A DNA stretch of 64,000 bases from Methanobacterium sp. ERen5 (lineage in GTDB: Archaea; Methanobacteriota; Methanobacteria; Methanobacteriales; Methanobacteriaceae): positions 1,248,001-1,312,000 of the forward strand of contig CP099988.1 in assembly GCA_024167805.1 (NCBI GenBank), given 5' to 3'. Of this stretch, positions 28,391 to 38,368 are shown piece by piece (the first letter of the stretch is position 1; every line of letters starts with the position of its first letter). The notes under the pieces are model-generated. The model ran no database searches. It saw only the letters and a list, made by a program, of their open reading frames with translations, and was not told the DNA's origin. A program made the translations under genes and the position numbers.

Positions 28391-28822
28391 TCACAATCCT
28401 AGATATAACTTATAAATATGGCCTTTATAAGATTTAACTGCCACAGCAACGATTTTGGTGTTGCCCATGCCGGGAGATGAACATATTTCCTGTACATTCA
28501 GATGATTAAGTTCTACCAAACGATATTTTCTGTTTTCTACTCTGTTTTTAAGCCAGTTGTTGGCAATTTTATTGGCAGATCCCAGATTGTTATCGGAAAT
28601 TGAGGAGGAGATCTGTTCTAGAGTTGATGGTTCCAATGGATTAGCACTGACTGACATTAAATCGAGAGTATCCTGTGCCTGATGAAACATGACCAATTCC
28701 AGATTGGAACCTGAAGGATCGATCTGGATATTTGTTACAGCAGCTAAAATAATTATAATTGGTAGGAGGGCAAGTAATGCATCGTAACAAAAAAATATTC
28801 CACATTCCTCTTTTTTAATCAT
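28391..28822 (-). CDS. Membrane-anchored small protein with pilin-like N-terminus
   Basis: About 143 residues from the ATG at 28822, which follows GGGGTTGATA. A short charged N-terminus (MIKKEECG) precedes one hydrophobic helix FCYDALLALLPIIIILAAV (about 12-30) and an outward domain rich in Asn and Leu. The layout recalls archaeal type IV pilins or related surface proteins, but I see no clear class III signal-peptide cleavage site. It lies 52 bp downstream of the repaired end of the AIR-synthase-related gene on the same strand. Function unknown. Confidence 0.6.
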   Translation of the reverse strand: MIKKEECGIFFCYDALLALLPIIIILAAVTNIQIDPSGSNLELVMFHQAQDTLDLMSVSANPLEPSTLEQISSSISDNNLGSANKIANNWLKNRVENRKYRLVELNHLNVQEICSSPGMGNTKIVAVAVKSYKGHIYKLYLGL

Positions 28823-28874
28823 ATTATCAACCCCTAGGGTGAACAATTAAATTCGGATGTGGATAGTTTGATGG

Positions 28875-30247
28875 TTATTTTTCTTGGATGGCCTTCACAA
28901 CTTTTTCCTTCTTTTTGATGGATTCAAGGGCAGCTCTTTGGACTTTCTCCTTCATCTCATCAAAATCTTCTGGTTCAATATCTCCAACGATTTTTTTATC
29001 TTGGTGTAGGCAGCTTCCCTAAATAGTGGTTTTAACTCTTCTTCCCTTCCATCTTCCTTGATTAATTTGGAAATTCCAGAGTTATCTACCACTCCAATTT
29101 CATTAATTCTCACACCAGCACTTGAAACTACATCCTTAACCCTTGTTGCCAGATCTTCAGGAGCTATGATCATGAGTGAATCAACAGAAACTCCCAGGGG
29201 ATCAATTTCTAGTTTTTCAAGCATATCTAAAACCTTTGGATTGACCATTTCACGGATCTTTTCCTCGGAAAAACTCAGTCCAAGGCCTGTCGTTTGGCTA
29301 ATTTCATGTGCATCTCCCCTTAAACCACCGTTGGTCACATCTGTCATTGCATGAACTTCGGGCAGGAGCCCAGCATTAAATATTGCTTCAGAAGCCTTTA
29401 TAAAACTGATGTCCATGGTTTCTTGGACAACATCAAACATACCATGGTAAATGGCGGTTGTTGATATTGTTCCTCCACCGGAACCTTCTGTAAGGAGAAT
29501 AACATCACCGGGTTCTGCTCTTTTTCTGGCGGTTGGTGCGTACTCTGAAATTCCAACTGCACCAACAGCACTGACTAGTCTGTCTCCTAATACCATGTCT
29601 CCACCAACCCTAAGGGTGCTTCCAGCAACTAGAGGAACATCCACAAGTTCTGAAACTGCACAGACACCTGCTGTGAAGTCGAACAATTTTCCAACGTCTC
29701 CATCATCTGCAAGGTGCAGATCACTCAGCATTGCTATGGGATTTGAGCCCATAACACAGACATCTCTGAGTGTGGCTCTTGCAACATGGAAACCACCAAG
29801 AAATGGGTATTCACTCAGTCTTGAATGAATACCGTCTACTGCTGTGGTTATGTAAACATCTTTACTATCCACAGTTGATTTAACCACACCGCCATCATCT
29901 TGTGCAGATGGGTTTATGTAAGAGCTTGTTTTTGCACTTGAAACTATTTCGGCAATTTTACGATGTACAAAGAAATCACCAGCACCACGGGATCCAACTC
30001 CAATATTCCCCATGGATACGTTGGATTGGGTGTAGTTTATCAGATCCCTCATGAATTCGTCTGGATAGGAATCAATAGTCAGGGTATTTTTTACCTCTTC
30101 AATAACAGCAGAGGCCATTTTCTCTGCTTTGTCGTTATCCAGATCCTTAAACTCTAATATTTTGTTTACTAAATTTTTCTGGACAGTTTCCTCATCTTCC
30201 TCTTTAATTGATCTTCTCACGAATCCTTCGATATCCACATGCCACAC
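28875..30247 (-). CDS. AIR-synthase (PurM/HypE)-related protein, one frameshift near the C-terminus
   Basis: An archaeal PurM-superfamily ATP-binding protein. An N-terminal helical domain (about 1-100) is followed by the PurM core: SYINPSAQDDGGVV, YITTAVDGIHSRL, the RATLRDVCVMGSNPIAML helix, then VILLTEGSGGG and AMTDVTNGGLRGDAHE. The frame stops at 28952, but adding one base to the T7 run at 28991-28997 extends it through a charged tail (GDIEPEDFDEMKEKVQR) to 28875, giving 457 residues. Relatives include HypE and selenophosphate synthetase; the substrate here is not known. It is not the short methanogenesis marker 2 protein. Confidence 0.84.
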
Positions 30248-30317
30248 CTTTTTATATTTAGTTAATTTTTAATAAAATTTTTCATACAAATATCAAAAAT
30301 AATATTATTAAATATAT

Positions 30318-30929
30318 TTATTCGACCAGTTCAACAAAATTTTTCAGTATCTTAAGTCCTTTATTCCCACTTTTTTCGGGATGGAACTGTGTTGCATATA
30401 CATTATCCTTACAAATTACTGCAGGCACGTCAATTCCGTAATCCACCGTAGCAACAACAACATCAGGATCATTGGGGGCCACATAATAGGAATGTACAAA
30501 ATACATGAAATCTGATCCTATGCCTTCTAGAATTGGACATTCGCCACGAATTTGCAGTTGATTCCATCCCATTTGGGGAATTTTTAATCCAGATTCCTTG
30601 ACAGAATCTGGAAAATGCAGAACACTTCCTTCAACAACATCCAGTCCTGTGGTGTTTGGGCTTTCTTCGCTTCTGGTAAATAGGATCTGAAGTCCTAAAC
30701 AAATACCTAAAAAGGGCTTTCCATCGTGTATATGATCATGGATGGCTTCTTGGTAACTTGCAACTCCTTCCATAGCATTACCAAACGCCCCAACACCAGG
30801 CAGAACAAGTGCATTAGCATCTTTAATTTCATTTATTGAAGAAGAAATATGGGTGTTGGTGCCAATTTTGGAAAAACCATTTTTAATACTTTTTAAATTT
30901 CCAGATCCATAGTCAATAATGGTTATCAT
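30318..30929 (-). CDS. hisH: Imidazole glycerol phosphate synthase, glutaminase subunit
   Basis: HisH hydrolyses glutamine and passes ammonia to HisF in histidine synthesis. This 203-residue class I amidotransferase shows IIDYGSGNLKSI at the N-terminus, the oxyanion and nucleophile loop FLGICLGLQILF (Cys at about 76), and the catalytic His-Glu pair in YATQFHPEKSG. It starts 42 bp after a sugar nucleotidyltransferase gene on the same strand; the other his genes are elsewhere, apart from hisG at 53.8 kb. Confidence 0.95.
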   Translation of the reverse strand: MITIIDYGSGNLKSIKNGFSKIGTNTHISSSINEIKDANALVLPGVGAFGNAMEGVASYQEAIHDHIHDGKPFLGICLGLQILFTRSEESPNTTGLDVVEGSVLHFPDSVKESGLKIPQMGWNQLQIRGECPILEGIGSDFMYFVHSYYVAPNDPDVVVATVDYGIDVPAVICKDNVYATQFHPEKSGNKGLKILKNFVELVE

Positions 30930-30971
30930 GGTTTTATTCCTAAAAAAATTGAATTTTTAAAGATTAAAAGG

Positions 30972-31979
30972 TTATCTTGCCTTGTAGTAATCTTTAACTC
31001 TTATTGTGTCGTTGAGATGTGGTGTTGAAACTTCGTGTAAGACAGTGTTTTCTGTTGCAACTATGGAATGTTCTTCCCCTGGTTCTATCCTTATGGTGTC
31101 ATTTTTTCCGAAGTAGTCTTTCCTGTCGTTAAATTCTATGTAACCTGCACCGCTGACTATGTACATGGTTTCATCCTTCTTTGAATGGTAGTGGAAGGAT
31201 GTTTGGTAGCCTTCCCTTATGAAAAGCTCTTTGGTCAGGTACTTATCGGTGTTTATCAAGATCTTTTCATATCCCCAAGGTTTGTCTTCACGGTTTTCAT
31301 ATTCCTTCTTTATGGCTTCAAGTTCTTTGGAGGTGTCTATTGCCATCCAGAAAAGGCCGTTTTCTTTGTAATAACCTAATTTATTGTCCTTTGCAAGCAT
31401 TGGGAACACTGTTTTTTCTATGTCTCCCACTTCAAAACTTCCAAAGTCAATGTGTCCGTTGGAGAAGTAAACTCCTCCGTTGATGTAATAATCAAGAACA
31501 GGTTTTTCTTTGAAGGATACTAGCCTGTCACCACTGATTTCCACAATTCCGTATGGAGAAACCATTTGAGTTATGAAGATGGAAAGTGGATAGTCAGATT
31601 TTTCCCCTTGTTCAATCATTTTTTTAATGTTCAGATCTGCCACTACATCTCCATTCCTAATTATGCACTGTTCATTATCTTCAAGACTTTCCATACCAAG
31701 TTTAATAGCGTTTAATGTTCCAAGTGGTTCATCTTCAACTATGTATTCAATTTTAACTCCTTTATATTCGTCTCCATATCTTTCACGAATTTTTTCACTG
31801 AGAAAACCAGTTAAAAGCAGTACTTTATCAACACCTGCATTTTTGAAGTCGAAGAGTTGTTTGTCTAGGATGGTGTAATTGTCTTTAATTTCGATGAGTG
31901 GTTTGGGAACTGTTTCAGTTAATGGCCTTAACCTCTTTCCAAAGCCTCCGCAGAGTATCATTCCAACTGTTCTTGTCAT
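30972..31979 (-). CDS. Sugar nucleotidyltransferase fused to a mannose-6-phosphate-isomerase-type cupin
   Basis: A 335-residue two-domain protein. Residues 1-220 form a nucleotidyltransferase ([25 protein letters not shown]; metal-binding Asp in RNGDVVADL). The last 110 residues form a cupin like the C-terminus of bifunctional ManC/type II phosphomannose isomerases ([10 protein letters not shown], then [16 protein letters not shown] and [11 protein letters not shown]). It probably activates a sugar phosphate for surface glycan or glycosylation, with the cupin isomerising or binding the sugar. The enzyme half is shorter than ManC and the substrate cannot be read. It precedes hisH. Confidence 0.85.
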   Translation of the reverse strand: MTRTVGMILCGGFGKRLRPLTETVPKPLIEIKDNYTILDKQLFDFKNAGVDKVLLLTGFLSEKIRERYGDEYKGVKIEYIVEDEPLGTLNAIKLGMESLEDNEQCIIRNGDVVADLNIKKMIEQGEKSDYPLSIFITQMVSPYGIVEISGDRLVSFKEKPVLDYYINGGVYFSNGHIDFGSFEVGDIEKTVFPMLAKDNKLGYYKENGLFWMAIDTSKELEAIKKEYENREDKPWGYEKILINTDKYLTKELFIREGYQTSFHYHSKKDETMYIVSGAGYIEFNDRKDYFGKNDTIRIEPGEEHSIVATENTVLHEVSTPHLNDTIRVKDYYKAR

Positions 31980-32150
31980 ATTATCACCTTATATAATACA
32001 AATGATCTTATTTTTTTGATATGGCTATACTATTGTGACGATTGTATATAAAAATTCATTTCAATAAATGATTTGCCTATACAAACTTTATTCTGTTTAG
32101 TACAAGCCAAACCTTTTTTTGTTTCGTTTGATATTTAATTTAAATGCTGA

Positions 32151-33230
32151 TCAATCTTGAATTTCCATCAATCCCCTTAAACTATCTCCTAGATCCGACG
32201 GAACAATTTTATCAGTTCCCAGAGTCTTGGAATGGGCATCTAGTTCAGTTACTACATAGTCATATCCAAGGATTTTTAAGGGTTCAACAAGTCGAGGGCC
32301 ATCTGTAACAGCCACTGTCACAGAATTAACTTTTTCAACAGGAAATGCATGGGGCACACCCATAACAACAACCAAATCAAAATTATCTTCATTCAAACTC
32401 TGTTCTGCCTTCATTCCAGTAACAGGGTATTCGTCCAGCCCTCCTGTGATGTGGTTGACAGTTGTTCCACTTTCCCTGAGTTCATTTGTTATGTTGGATG
32501 CATGTCCTCTTATTCTTGGTAAACCAACATTTTCATCTAAGTTGGCAATTACAGTGTAACTATTTTCTGGAAAATATTTCCCGAAGGGAATATTCAAGAT
32601 ATCTGCAAAGAGATAAGATGTTTCTTTTTTAGAGTTTAGAATGAATGCAATTTTTTTGTTGGATTTAAATGCATTTAAAATAATATTTGCAACTTTAACC
32701 TTATTGTCTCCGTAGGATGGTTTGATGTAACTACCCTGTGCCATCCCCCTAGTTTTTTCGATCTCTGTTGCTTTCTTCAGCATTTTCGTTTGTCTTTCCA
32801 TTTCATCTTGAGATATGATACCTTGGTTTGCAGCAGCATCCAGCACAGCAATAGCTCCTTCGGTGTTATCACCTTCTCCCAAACCTCCATGGGACTCTAC
32901 CGTAACTACTTGGGCATTTATATCTGCATTTTTAACTGCTTCCTTCATATCTTCGCCTATGATCATGCTTACACAGGTTCCAACAACTCCTACCAGTTCT
33001 GGATTAAAAAGTTCTTCGACTTTAAGCAGAACTTCTTCGAGTTTTTCTGAAGCTCCGAAAATGAAATCATTCTCAGACATGGAAGTTGTCACTACTCGGA
33101 CTCCGTCATTTTCAAGCAATCTACCTGTACGAAAACAACAACCATGTGGGCCGTGTAAAACAATTACATTGGCATTCATATCGCGTAATGTGTATAAAGA
33201 CGCTGCTATAGGGCTTGGTCTTGGATGCAA
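32151..33230 (-). CDS. cfbD: Ni-sirohydrochlorin a,c-diamide reductive cyclase, catalytic subunit
   Basis: CfbD is the NifD-like subunit that, with the NifH-like CfbC, reduces and cyclises Ni-sirohydrochlorin a,c-diamide during synthesis of coenzyme F430, the nickel cofactor of methyl-coenzyme M reductase. The 359-residue protein shows the nitrogenase-like N-terminus [14 protein letters not shown], the cluster-binding [14 protein letters not shown] and [14 protein letters not shown] with conserved cysteines, and [14 protein letters not shown]. The start is a TTG preceded by GAGGTGAT with a 5-nt gap. cfbC is not in the window. The gene is divergent from sfsA. Confidence 0.94.
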   Translation of the reverse strand: MHPRPSPIAASLYTLRDMNANVIVLHGPHGCCFRTGRLLENDGVRVVTTSMSENDFIFGASEKLEEVLLKVEELFNPELVGVVGTCVSMIIGEDMKEAVKNADINAQVVTVESHGGLGEGDNTEGAIAVLDAAANQGIISQDEMERQTKMLKKATEIEKTRGMAQGSYIKPSYGDNKVKVANIILNAFKSNKKIAFILNSKKETSYLFADILNIPFGKYFPENSYTVIANLDENVGLPRIRGHASNITNELRESGTTVNHITGGLDEYPVTGMKAEQSLNEDNFDLVVVMGVPHAFPVEKVNSVTVAVTDGPRLVEPLKILGYDYVVTELDAHSKTLGTDKIVPSDLGDSLRGLMEIQD

Positions 33231-33338
33231 TTTATCACCTCGATGAACTTGATCTATAAACTATAATGAATTGTGTTATAGATATAACATTAACCCTATT
33301 CAGAAACTAACCGAAAATTTAGTATTTGTGAGGATTTT

Positions 33339-34055
33339 ATGAAGATAGAAAATATATTCGAAGGCATATTTGTTGAGAGACCAAACAGATTTCTAGTTCA
33401 TTTTAAACTAAATTCAAAAGATAAAACTATAGAAATGGCACATTTAAGGGATCCTGGAAGATTAACAGAACTTTTAACTCCTCACATCAAACTCCTCCTT
33501 AGGAAGGCAACCAATCCAAACAGGAAAACAGGATATGATGTAATAGCAGTTCAACATAAAGACAGATGGATACTCATAAATTCAGGTTTTCATAGTGATC
33601 TGGCTTCAGAACTCATAGAATCTGGCCTAATTGGAGATATAAATGATTATTCTATAGATAGACGAGAGTTCAGCTATGGGAATAGTAGAATAGATTTTCT
33701 TTTAACAACAGCCACTTCAATGCCGATGCTACTGGAGGTGAAGGGCTGTACATTGGTTGAAGATGGGCTGGCAAAATTTCCAGATGCACCAACTTTGAGG
33801 GGTAAGAAACATCTTGACGAACTTTCAAACTCAACTAAAAATGGATATGGTGCTGCAGTACTGTTCCTGATAATTCGTGACGACGCAGAAGAATTTACTC
33901 CAAATACTCCCATGGATCCAGATTTTGCTGCATCTCTTAAGAATGCAGATGAAAATGGGGTTAAAATCATTGCATATTCCTTTCAAAACATTTATAAAAA
34001 TAATGTTCTTGAGATCAAACCATTTAAACGAGTACCAATAGTTTTAGACAGTTAA
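33339..34055 (+). CDS. sfsA: SfsA-family nuclease-like protein
   Basis: A 238-residue SfsA protein. The N-terminal OB-like part shows [13 protein letters not shown] and [12 protein letters not shown]. The C-terminal PD-(D/E)XK-type nuclease core shows RIDFLLTT, then [33 protein letters not shown] with the Glu-x-Lys pair. The family was named for sugar fermentation stimulation in E. coli, but structure suggests DNA or RNA binding and cleavage. It is transcribed alone, converging on the potassium channel gene with 1 bp between the stop codons. Confidence 0.92.
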   Translation: MKIENIFEGIFVERPNRFLVHFKLNSKDKTIEMAHLRDPGRLTELLTPHIKLLLRKATNPNRKTGYDVIAVQHKDRWILINSGFHSDLASELIESGLIGDINDYSIDRREFSYGNSRIDFLLTTATSMPMLLEVKGCTLVEDGLAKFPDAPTLRGKKHLDELSNSTKNGYGAAVLFLIIRDDAEEFTPNTPMDPDFAASLKNADENGVKIIAYSFQNIYKNNVLEIKPFKRVPIVLDS

Positions 34056-34056
34056 A

Positions 34057-35082
34057 TTATGATTTTTCTTTATCCAATTCATAGGCTTCAATTTTTTGGA
34101 ATTCACTTGGTTTTCCAATCCCCAGAATTGTATCTCCTTCTTCAATAATAGTTTCCATAGGTGGGTCCATGATCAGGTTTCCTTCCTTCCCAAGTCCGAC
34201 GACCACAACTCCGGTTTTGCGATGTATTTCTGATTTTTTTAAAGATTTTCCAACCAATAAATTATTTGAACCTATTTGAACCTCTCGAAGTTCCCTTTCT
34301 TTTTGCTCTGCAAGAACATCCTGTACAAACATGGCTTCGTAACCAGTTTCTATACTTTTGCACATTAAACGTCCAGAAATTACAAAGGGCGAAATTACCT
34401 GATTTGCTCCGGCGAATTTAATCTGTTCAATGTTTTCGTAACGCTGGGCTTCTGCTATGATCTTCACGTTGGGGTTAAACTTTCTAATACCTAGTATGCA
34501 GTGAATGGTTTTAGAATCAGATTCCATACCAACGATAACAGCCTTAGCACCTGCTACATTTACCTTTCTAAGATCGCTGATTCTGGTGGGATCGCCATGA
34601 ATAAAGTTCACACCAGTTTTCAATGCACTTTTACGCACTTTTTCATCTTCATCCAGTACAAATAATTCATTAGACTTTCCCATTTCTTTTATACATTCGA
34701 TTGTACTTTCTGTCCATCCACAAACAACAACATGTTTCGATCTTTTCACATTTACCAGCCCCATTAACTTGAACTGCTGCTTTTTTGTTATAAACTCAAC
34801 AATAGACTCTATGGCTACAGCAAATGTTCCTATTCCAAATACTATCAGTGTTATGGTAAAATATATCCCTAAAGGAGTTTTTGGTGTGTAATCTCCATAA
34901 CCAACAGTTCCAATGGTCACAAATGTCCAGTACAAGGAGATTGTCCAGTCATAGTTCTCAATTAAATGAAAGCCTACGGTTCCATAGACCACCACAACAA
35001 ATGTAAGGAACAAAATACGTGTTAATGGTCTTTTAAGCAGCTTTGGAAAGTTTTCTCTGACAACTTCAAGTACAACAAACAT
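34057..35082 (-). CDS. mthK: MthK-type potassium channel with RCK domain
   Basis: A 341-residue channel, close in length and layout to MthK of Methanothermobacter. There are two membrane helices around the selectivity filter TVGYGDYTP (about 58-66). An internal Met in QFKLMGLV marks the start of the soluble RCK form. The RCK Rossmann domain ([11 protein letters not shown]) and a C-terminal lobe ending in [15 protein letters not shown] follow. Compared with the MthK sequence as I remember it, two of the three calcium ligands differ: the Asp in IVDLESD is Gly (IVGMESD) and the second Glu of AEAER is Gln (AEAQR). Gating may therefore respond differently. Monocistronic. Confidence 0.94.
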   Translation of the reverse strand: MFVVLEVVRENFPKLLKRPLTRILFLTFVVVVYGTVGFHLIENYDWTISLYWTFVTIGTVGYGDYTPKTPLGIYFTITLIVFGIGTFAVAIESIVEFITKKQQFKLMGLVNVKRSKHVVVCGWTESTIECIKEMGKSNELFVLDEDEKVRKSALKTGVNFIHGDPTRISDLRKVNVAGAKAVIVGMESDSKTIHCILGIRKFNPNVKIIAEAQRYENIEQIKFAGANQVISPFVISGRLMCKSIETGYEAMFVQDVLAEQKERELREVQIGSNNLLVGKSLKKSEIHRKTGVVVVGLGKEGNLIMDPPMETIIEEGDTILGIGKPSEFQKIEAYELDKEKS

Positions 35083-35548
35083 ACGATTTTATCCTCTTTA
35101 CGGCCCCATAACCACCACTAAACTTGAAATATCATCATGTCTTTAGATATCCAAGTTCAATGGGGTCAACGTTATATGGTTTTTTTAAATCTGTTTAACA
35201 ACCTTTCAAAGGGTCTTGATACAACTGTTCTATTAAGAATAGATAATTGATTTCCAATTTAATAAATTTTACTAAACTTTATTATCTTATGTAGACAATT
35301 AAATCTTTAACTTAATCTAAATTGTGATTATATAGTGATCTACTTGAATTTTCCAGTTTCATTGATCAAATAATTCTCCAGCATTAATTGGGCCTATCAT
35401 TTGGGGTTATTCTGGATTCAAAATTTTTTTCTATAATTATACACTTGCAATGCACGTCTCTCTCTGAAAAATTATATTACTAATAACAAATTTTATGATG
35501 TTTTTCATACAAATATATCTCATAGAAATGGAAACTGGGGATGGTTTA
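35083..35548. other. Intergenic region between mthK and the FAD oxidoreductase gene
   Basis: AT-rich divergent promoter region of about 465 bp. I see TATA-like stretches on both strands, but no clear ORF with a ribosome site, no strong palindrome and no repeat. The only ORF-like extension is an in-frame ATG at 35495 that would prolong the oxidoreductase without a ribosome site. Confidence 0.5.
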
Positions 35549-36939
35549 ATGGATTATGATGTTCTAATTATTGGTGCAGGTCCAGCAGGTATTTTCGCAG
35601 CAAATGAACTGGCAGACAACATGAAGGTTGTTGTTGTGGATAAGGGGAGGGGTCTTGATCATAGGATTTGTAGAGCCCTTGAAGATGGAAAATGCAGAAA
35701 ATGTTATCCTTGTAACATAACTGGGGGATTAGGAGGAGCAGGTGGACTTTCAGATGGTAAACTGAATCTAAAACCAGATATTGGGGGCGATCTTGAAGAA
35801 TTTGTGGACACAGATGAAGCTTGGAAAATTGTAAGGCAAATAGATGAATTATTCCTAAAACATGGCGCTTCTAAGAAACTATTTGCACCCGATGTAGATA
35901 AAATAGCTCCAATTATGAAACAAGCAGCTGCAAATGGAATAAATTTCATCCCCATAGTTCAAAGGCACATGGGATCCGACAACACTCCTCCCATCATAAA
36001 TTCCATCAAAAAAGAATTGGAGAATAGGGGCGTTGAGTTTTTGCTTAATACCGAGGTAATTGATATAGTTGCGGATAATGAGCTTAAGGGTACTTTGCTT
36101 AGAAATAAAGATGGAGAATTTACATTCAAAACCCATTATGTTCTCGCTGCCCCTGGAAGGGTGGGTGCTAAATGGTTGTATTCCCAGGCTCAAAAACTTG
36201 AAATTCCAGTTAAACATAACCCAGTGGATCTTGGAGTGCGTGTTGAAATTCCCCAGATAGTGATGGATGAGTTAACAAAGATAAACTGGGACCCTAAATT
36301 TCATATCATCACAAAAACCTATGATGATTTTGTAAGGACATTTTGTGTATGTAACAAAGGGTTTGTTGTTGAAGAAGTATATGATGACTTTGTTGGGGTG
36401 AATGGCCATTCAATGATAAATAAAATTTCTGAGAACACGAACTTCGCTTTTCTTGTAAGGGTGGAACTAACAGAGCCTGTAGAAAACACATCAGAATATG
36501 CTTCGTCCATTGCAAACCTTGCAAACACATTGGGTGGGGTAAACCCCTAATACAAAGGCTTGGAGATCTAAGAAAGGGCAGAAGATCTACTTGGAGGAGG
36601 TTGGAGAGAAGTAACGTCACACCCACACTGAAAAGTGTGACTCCGGGTGATATTGCAATGGCTCTACCCCACAGAGTTGTCGTAGATATTATCGAGGGAC
36701 TTGAATCTTTAAACAACGTTATTCCTGGAGTGGCATCCGACTCAACCCTTATTTATGCTCCTGAAATAAAACTTTACGCAATGAGATTAGAGTTAGATAA
36801 AACCTTAAAAACAAGAGTTGAGGGTCTTTATGCTGCTGGAGATGGGGCGGGTGTTTCAAGGGGGATAGTAGGTGCTGCTGCAACAGGAATAGTGGCAGCA
36901 AGAAATATCCTTGAAAATTATCTTAAAACAGAGAACTAA
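35549..36939 (+). CDS. FAD-dependent oxidoreductase (COG2509-like), one frameshift
   Basis: A 463-residue FAD protein after repair. The dinucleotide site is [19 protein letters not shown], followed by a Cys-rich segment [18 protein letters not shown] and, near the C-terminus, [22 protein letters not shown]. The given frame stops at 36550. Adding one G to the run at 36536-36539 gives [22 protein letters not shown] and joins the two parts, restoring a motif that fits the family. The start is the ATG at 35549, which follows GGGGAT. The family is widespread in anaerobes and its substrate is unknown. Confidence 0.85.
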
Positions 36940-36958
36940 TATTAAAAATTAAAGGTAG

Positions 36959-37468
36959 ATGAAACGAACTGGAAATTGCCGGGATTGGGGGGCATGTGTC
37001 AATGCAATTTTAACGGGTATTATGGCCATAATATACTTGCCATTAGCTTTCATAGGGCCCATTACCGGTGGATTCTTGGTATCTTACCTCAGCAAAGGAT
37101 ACGAAGATTACAATGGAATTGATTGGAAAGATGGAGCAGTTGTTGGAGCAATTTCGGGATTGATTGGTGGCCTGATTCTAGCGCTGCTTTTCACATGGTT
37201 TGGAACTTTGAATGTAGCATTAGAAAGTTTTACAGGGAACAATTTAATTCTGTTATTCTATGTTACAATTCAAATCACTGTACTTTTAAGCTTTATTTTG
37301 GGATTGATTGGTGGAGTTGTTGGGGCTGTTTTAAGAACTGACTCCATCAATCGGCATTTTGCAAAATTCTTTACTCTATATCCGCATGAACGAAGTATAA
37401 AAGATTGCAAACACTTTTATCTCTGTTTTTGCCTTCAAAATATAGATTTTTATATTTGTTACTATTGA
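36959..37468 (+). CDS. DUF5518-like membrane protein
   Basis: A 169-residue ORF with three to four membrane helices and glycine-rich turns (GPITGGFLVSYLSKGYED, then GAISGLIGGLILALL and LGLIGGVVGAVLRT), as in DUF5518 proteins of methanogens and haloarchaea. The family domain ends at about residue 125. The remaining 45 residues are Cys-, Phe- and Tyr-rich, and their DNA overlaps the end of the convergent methyltransferase gene by 98 bp, so the true stop may be earlier. It begins 19 bp after the oxidoreductase gene. Confidence 0.62.
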   Translation: MKRTGNCRDWGACVNAILTGIMAIIYLPLAFIGPITGGFLVSYLSKGYEDYNGIDWKDGAVVGAISGLIGGLILALLFTWFGTLNVALESFTGNNLILLFYVTIQITVLLSFILGLIGGVVGAVLRTDSINRHFAKFFTLYPHERSIKDCKHFYLCFCLQNIDFYICYY

Positions 37469-38261
37469 CTATAGTAATGTTATTAAATCCACTACTTTTT
37501 AAAAATTGTTCGACATCTTTTTCTTCAATACCAAATTTTAGTGGTTCGCCCTGTTTTATTAAATACTCTCGAATATTTATGGCAATTTGTTCTGTATTTG
37601 TACCATTTGTCAAAGATTCTGGATAAAAATCTAAAATAATAGAACTTCCTTTCTTAGAATTTGTTTTTATAAATGAAAGTGTGTTTTCGACAGCAGATTT
37701 GGGAATGTACATACTAAGCCCTTCCATGATAAATAAGGTTTTTAAATCTGATCTGTAACCATATTTAGGCAATTCTTCGTCAATTTTTTGCGTTTCAAAG
37801 TCAATTGGAACATATTTAACGGAGCCATCATTTCCAAACAATTTTTCGATAACATTCATTTTAAATTTTTGTGTACTTGGATGGTCCACCTCATAAATTT
37901 CTATTTTATTTTTTAATTCTTCAATTCTGTGCGCTCTAGTATCATAACCTGCTCCCAGTATAACTAATTGTTTTATACCATTTTTGAGACAGGTTTTAAG
38001 ATAATCATCGAAGTATCTGACTCTTGCAATAATTGAACTACTCAATCCTGGTAAAAGTTGTTCCATCTGCTCAACAAGTTTTTTAGCTTCTTCTGGATTG
38101 TTTTTTCCAAACTCAATAATTTCTGGCCTTATAAAATGAATGGCATATGGGTCAGAACATATTCTATTTTCTTTATTCTTGGATGTTTCTGCAAATCTCT
38201 GCATTGCAATTCCTTCAGCCATCCTACTTGGAACACCACTGACTTCTGTTTTTTCTTTCAT
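37371..38261 (-). CDS. SAM-dependent methyltransferase of the leucine carboxyl methyltransferase-like family
   Basis: A 296-residue class I methyltransferase (PF04072-like). The family start GIAMQRFAETSKN is followed by RVRYFDDYLKTCLKNGIKQLVILGAGYDTRAHR with the SAM-binding GAGYD, the acidic residue in YEVDHPSTQKFK, and FIMEGLSMYIP. In bacteria these enzymes act in polyketide or small-molecule O-methylation; the archaeal substrate is unknown. Its promoter region holds two TGACA-N3-TGTCA operators, and a TetR regulator gene lies directly upstream on the same strand. Confidence 0.88.
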   Translation of the reverse strand: MKEKTEVSGVPSRMAEGIAMQRFAETSKNKENRICSDPYAIHFIRPEIIEFGKNNPEEAKKLVEQMEQLLPGLSSSIIARVRYFDDYLKTCLKNGIKQLVILGAGYDTRAHRIEELKNKIEIYEVDHPSTQKFKMNVIEKLFGNDGSVKYVPIDFETQKIDEELPKYGYRSDLKTLFIMEGLSMYIPKSAVENTLSFIKTNSKKGSSIILDFYPESLTNGTNTEQIAINIREYLIKQGEPLKFGIEEKDVEQFLKSSGFNNITIVNSNKYKNLYFEGKNRDKSVCNLLYFVHADIE

Positions 38262-38274
38262 TTCGTTTCACCTA

Positions 38275-38307
38275 ATGACACATTGTCACTTAATGACAGT
38301 ATGTCAT
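38275..38307. promoter_or_regulatory. Tandem TetR-type operators before the methyltransferase gene
   Basis: Two palindromes, ATGACA-CAT-TGTCA (38275-38288) and ATGACA-GTA-TGTCAT (38293-38307), are 18 bp apart start to start. They lie between the methyltransferase start codon (38261) and a minus-strand TATA element at about 38310-38320, covering the expected transcription start. The neighbouring TetR protein is the likely binder. Confidence 0.65.
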
Positions 38308-38368
38308 CAGATATTTATAGTTTACTAAAATATGTACGCATTTCTCGAAAATTGATACAAAAAAAATA

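Noticed and set aside
33275..33288. GTTATA-GA-TATAAC palindrome between cfbD and sfsA
   Set aside because: AT-only arms in an AT-rich promoter region; likely to arise by chance and to overlap TATA elements.
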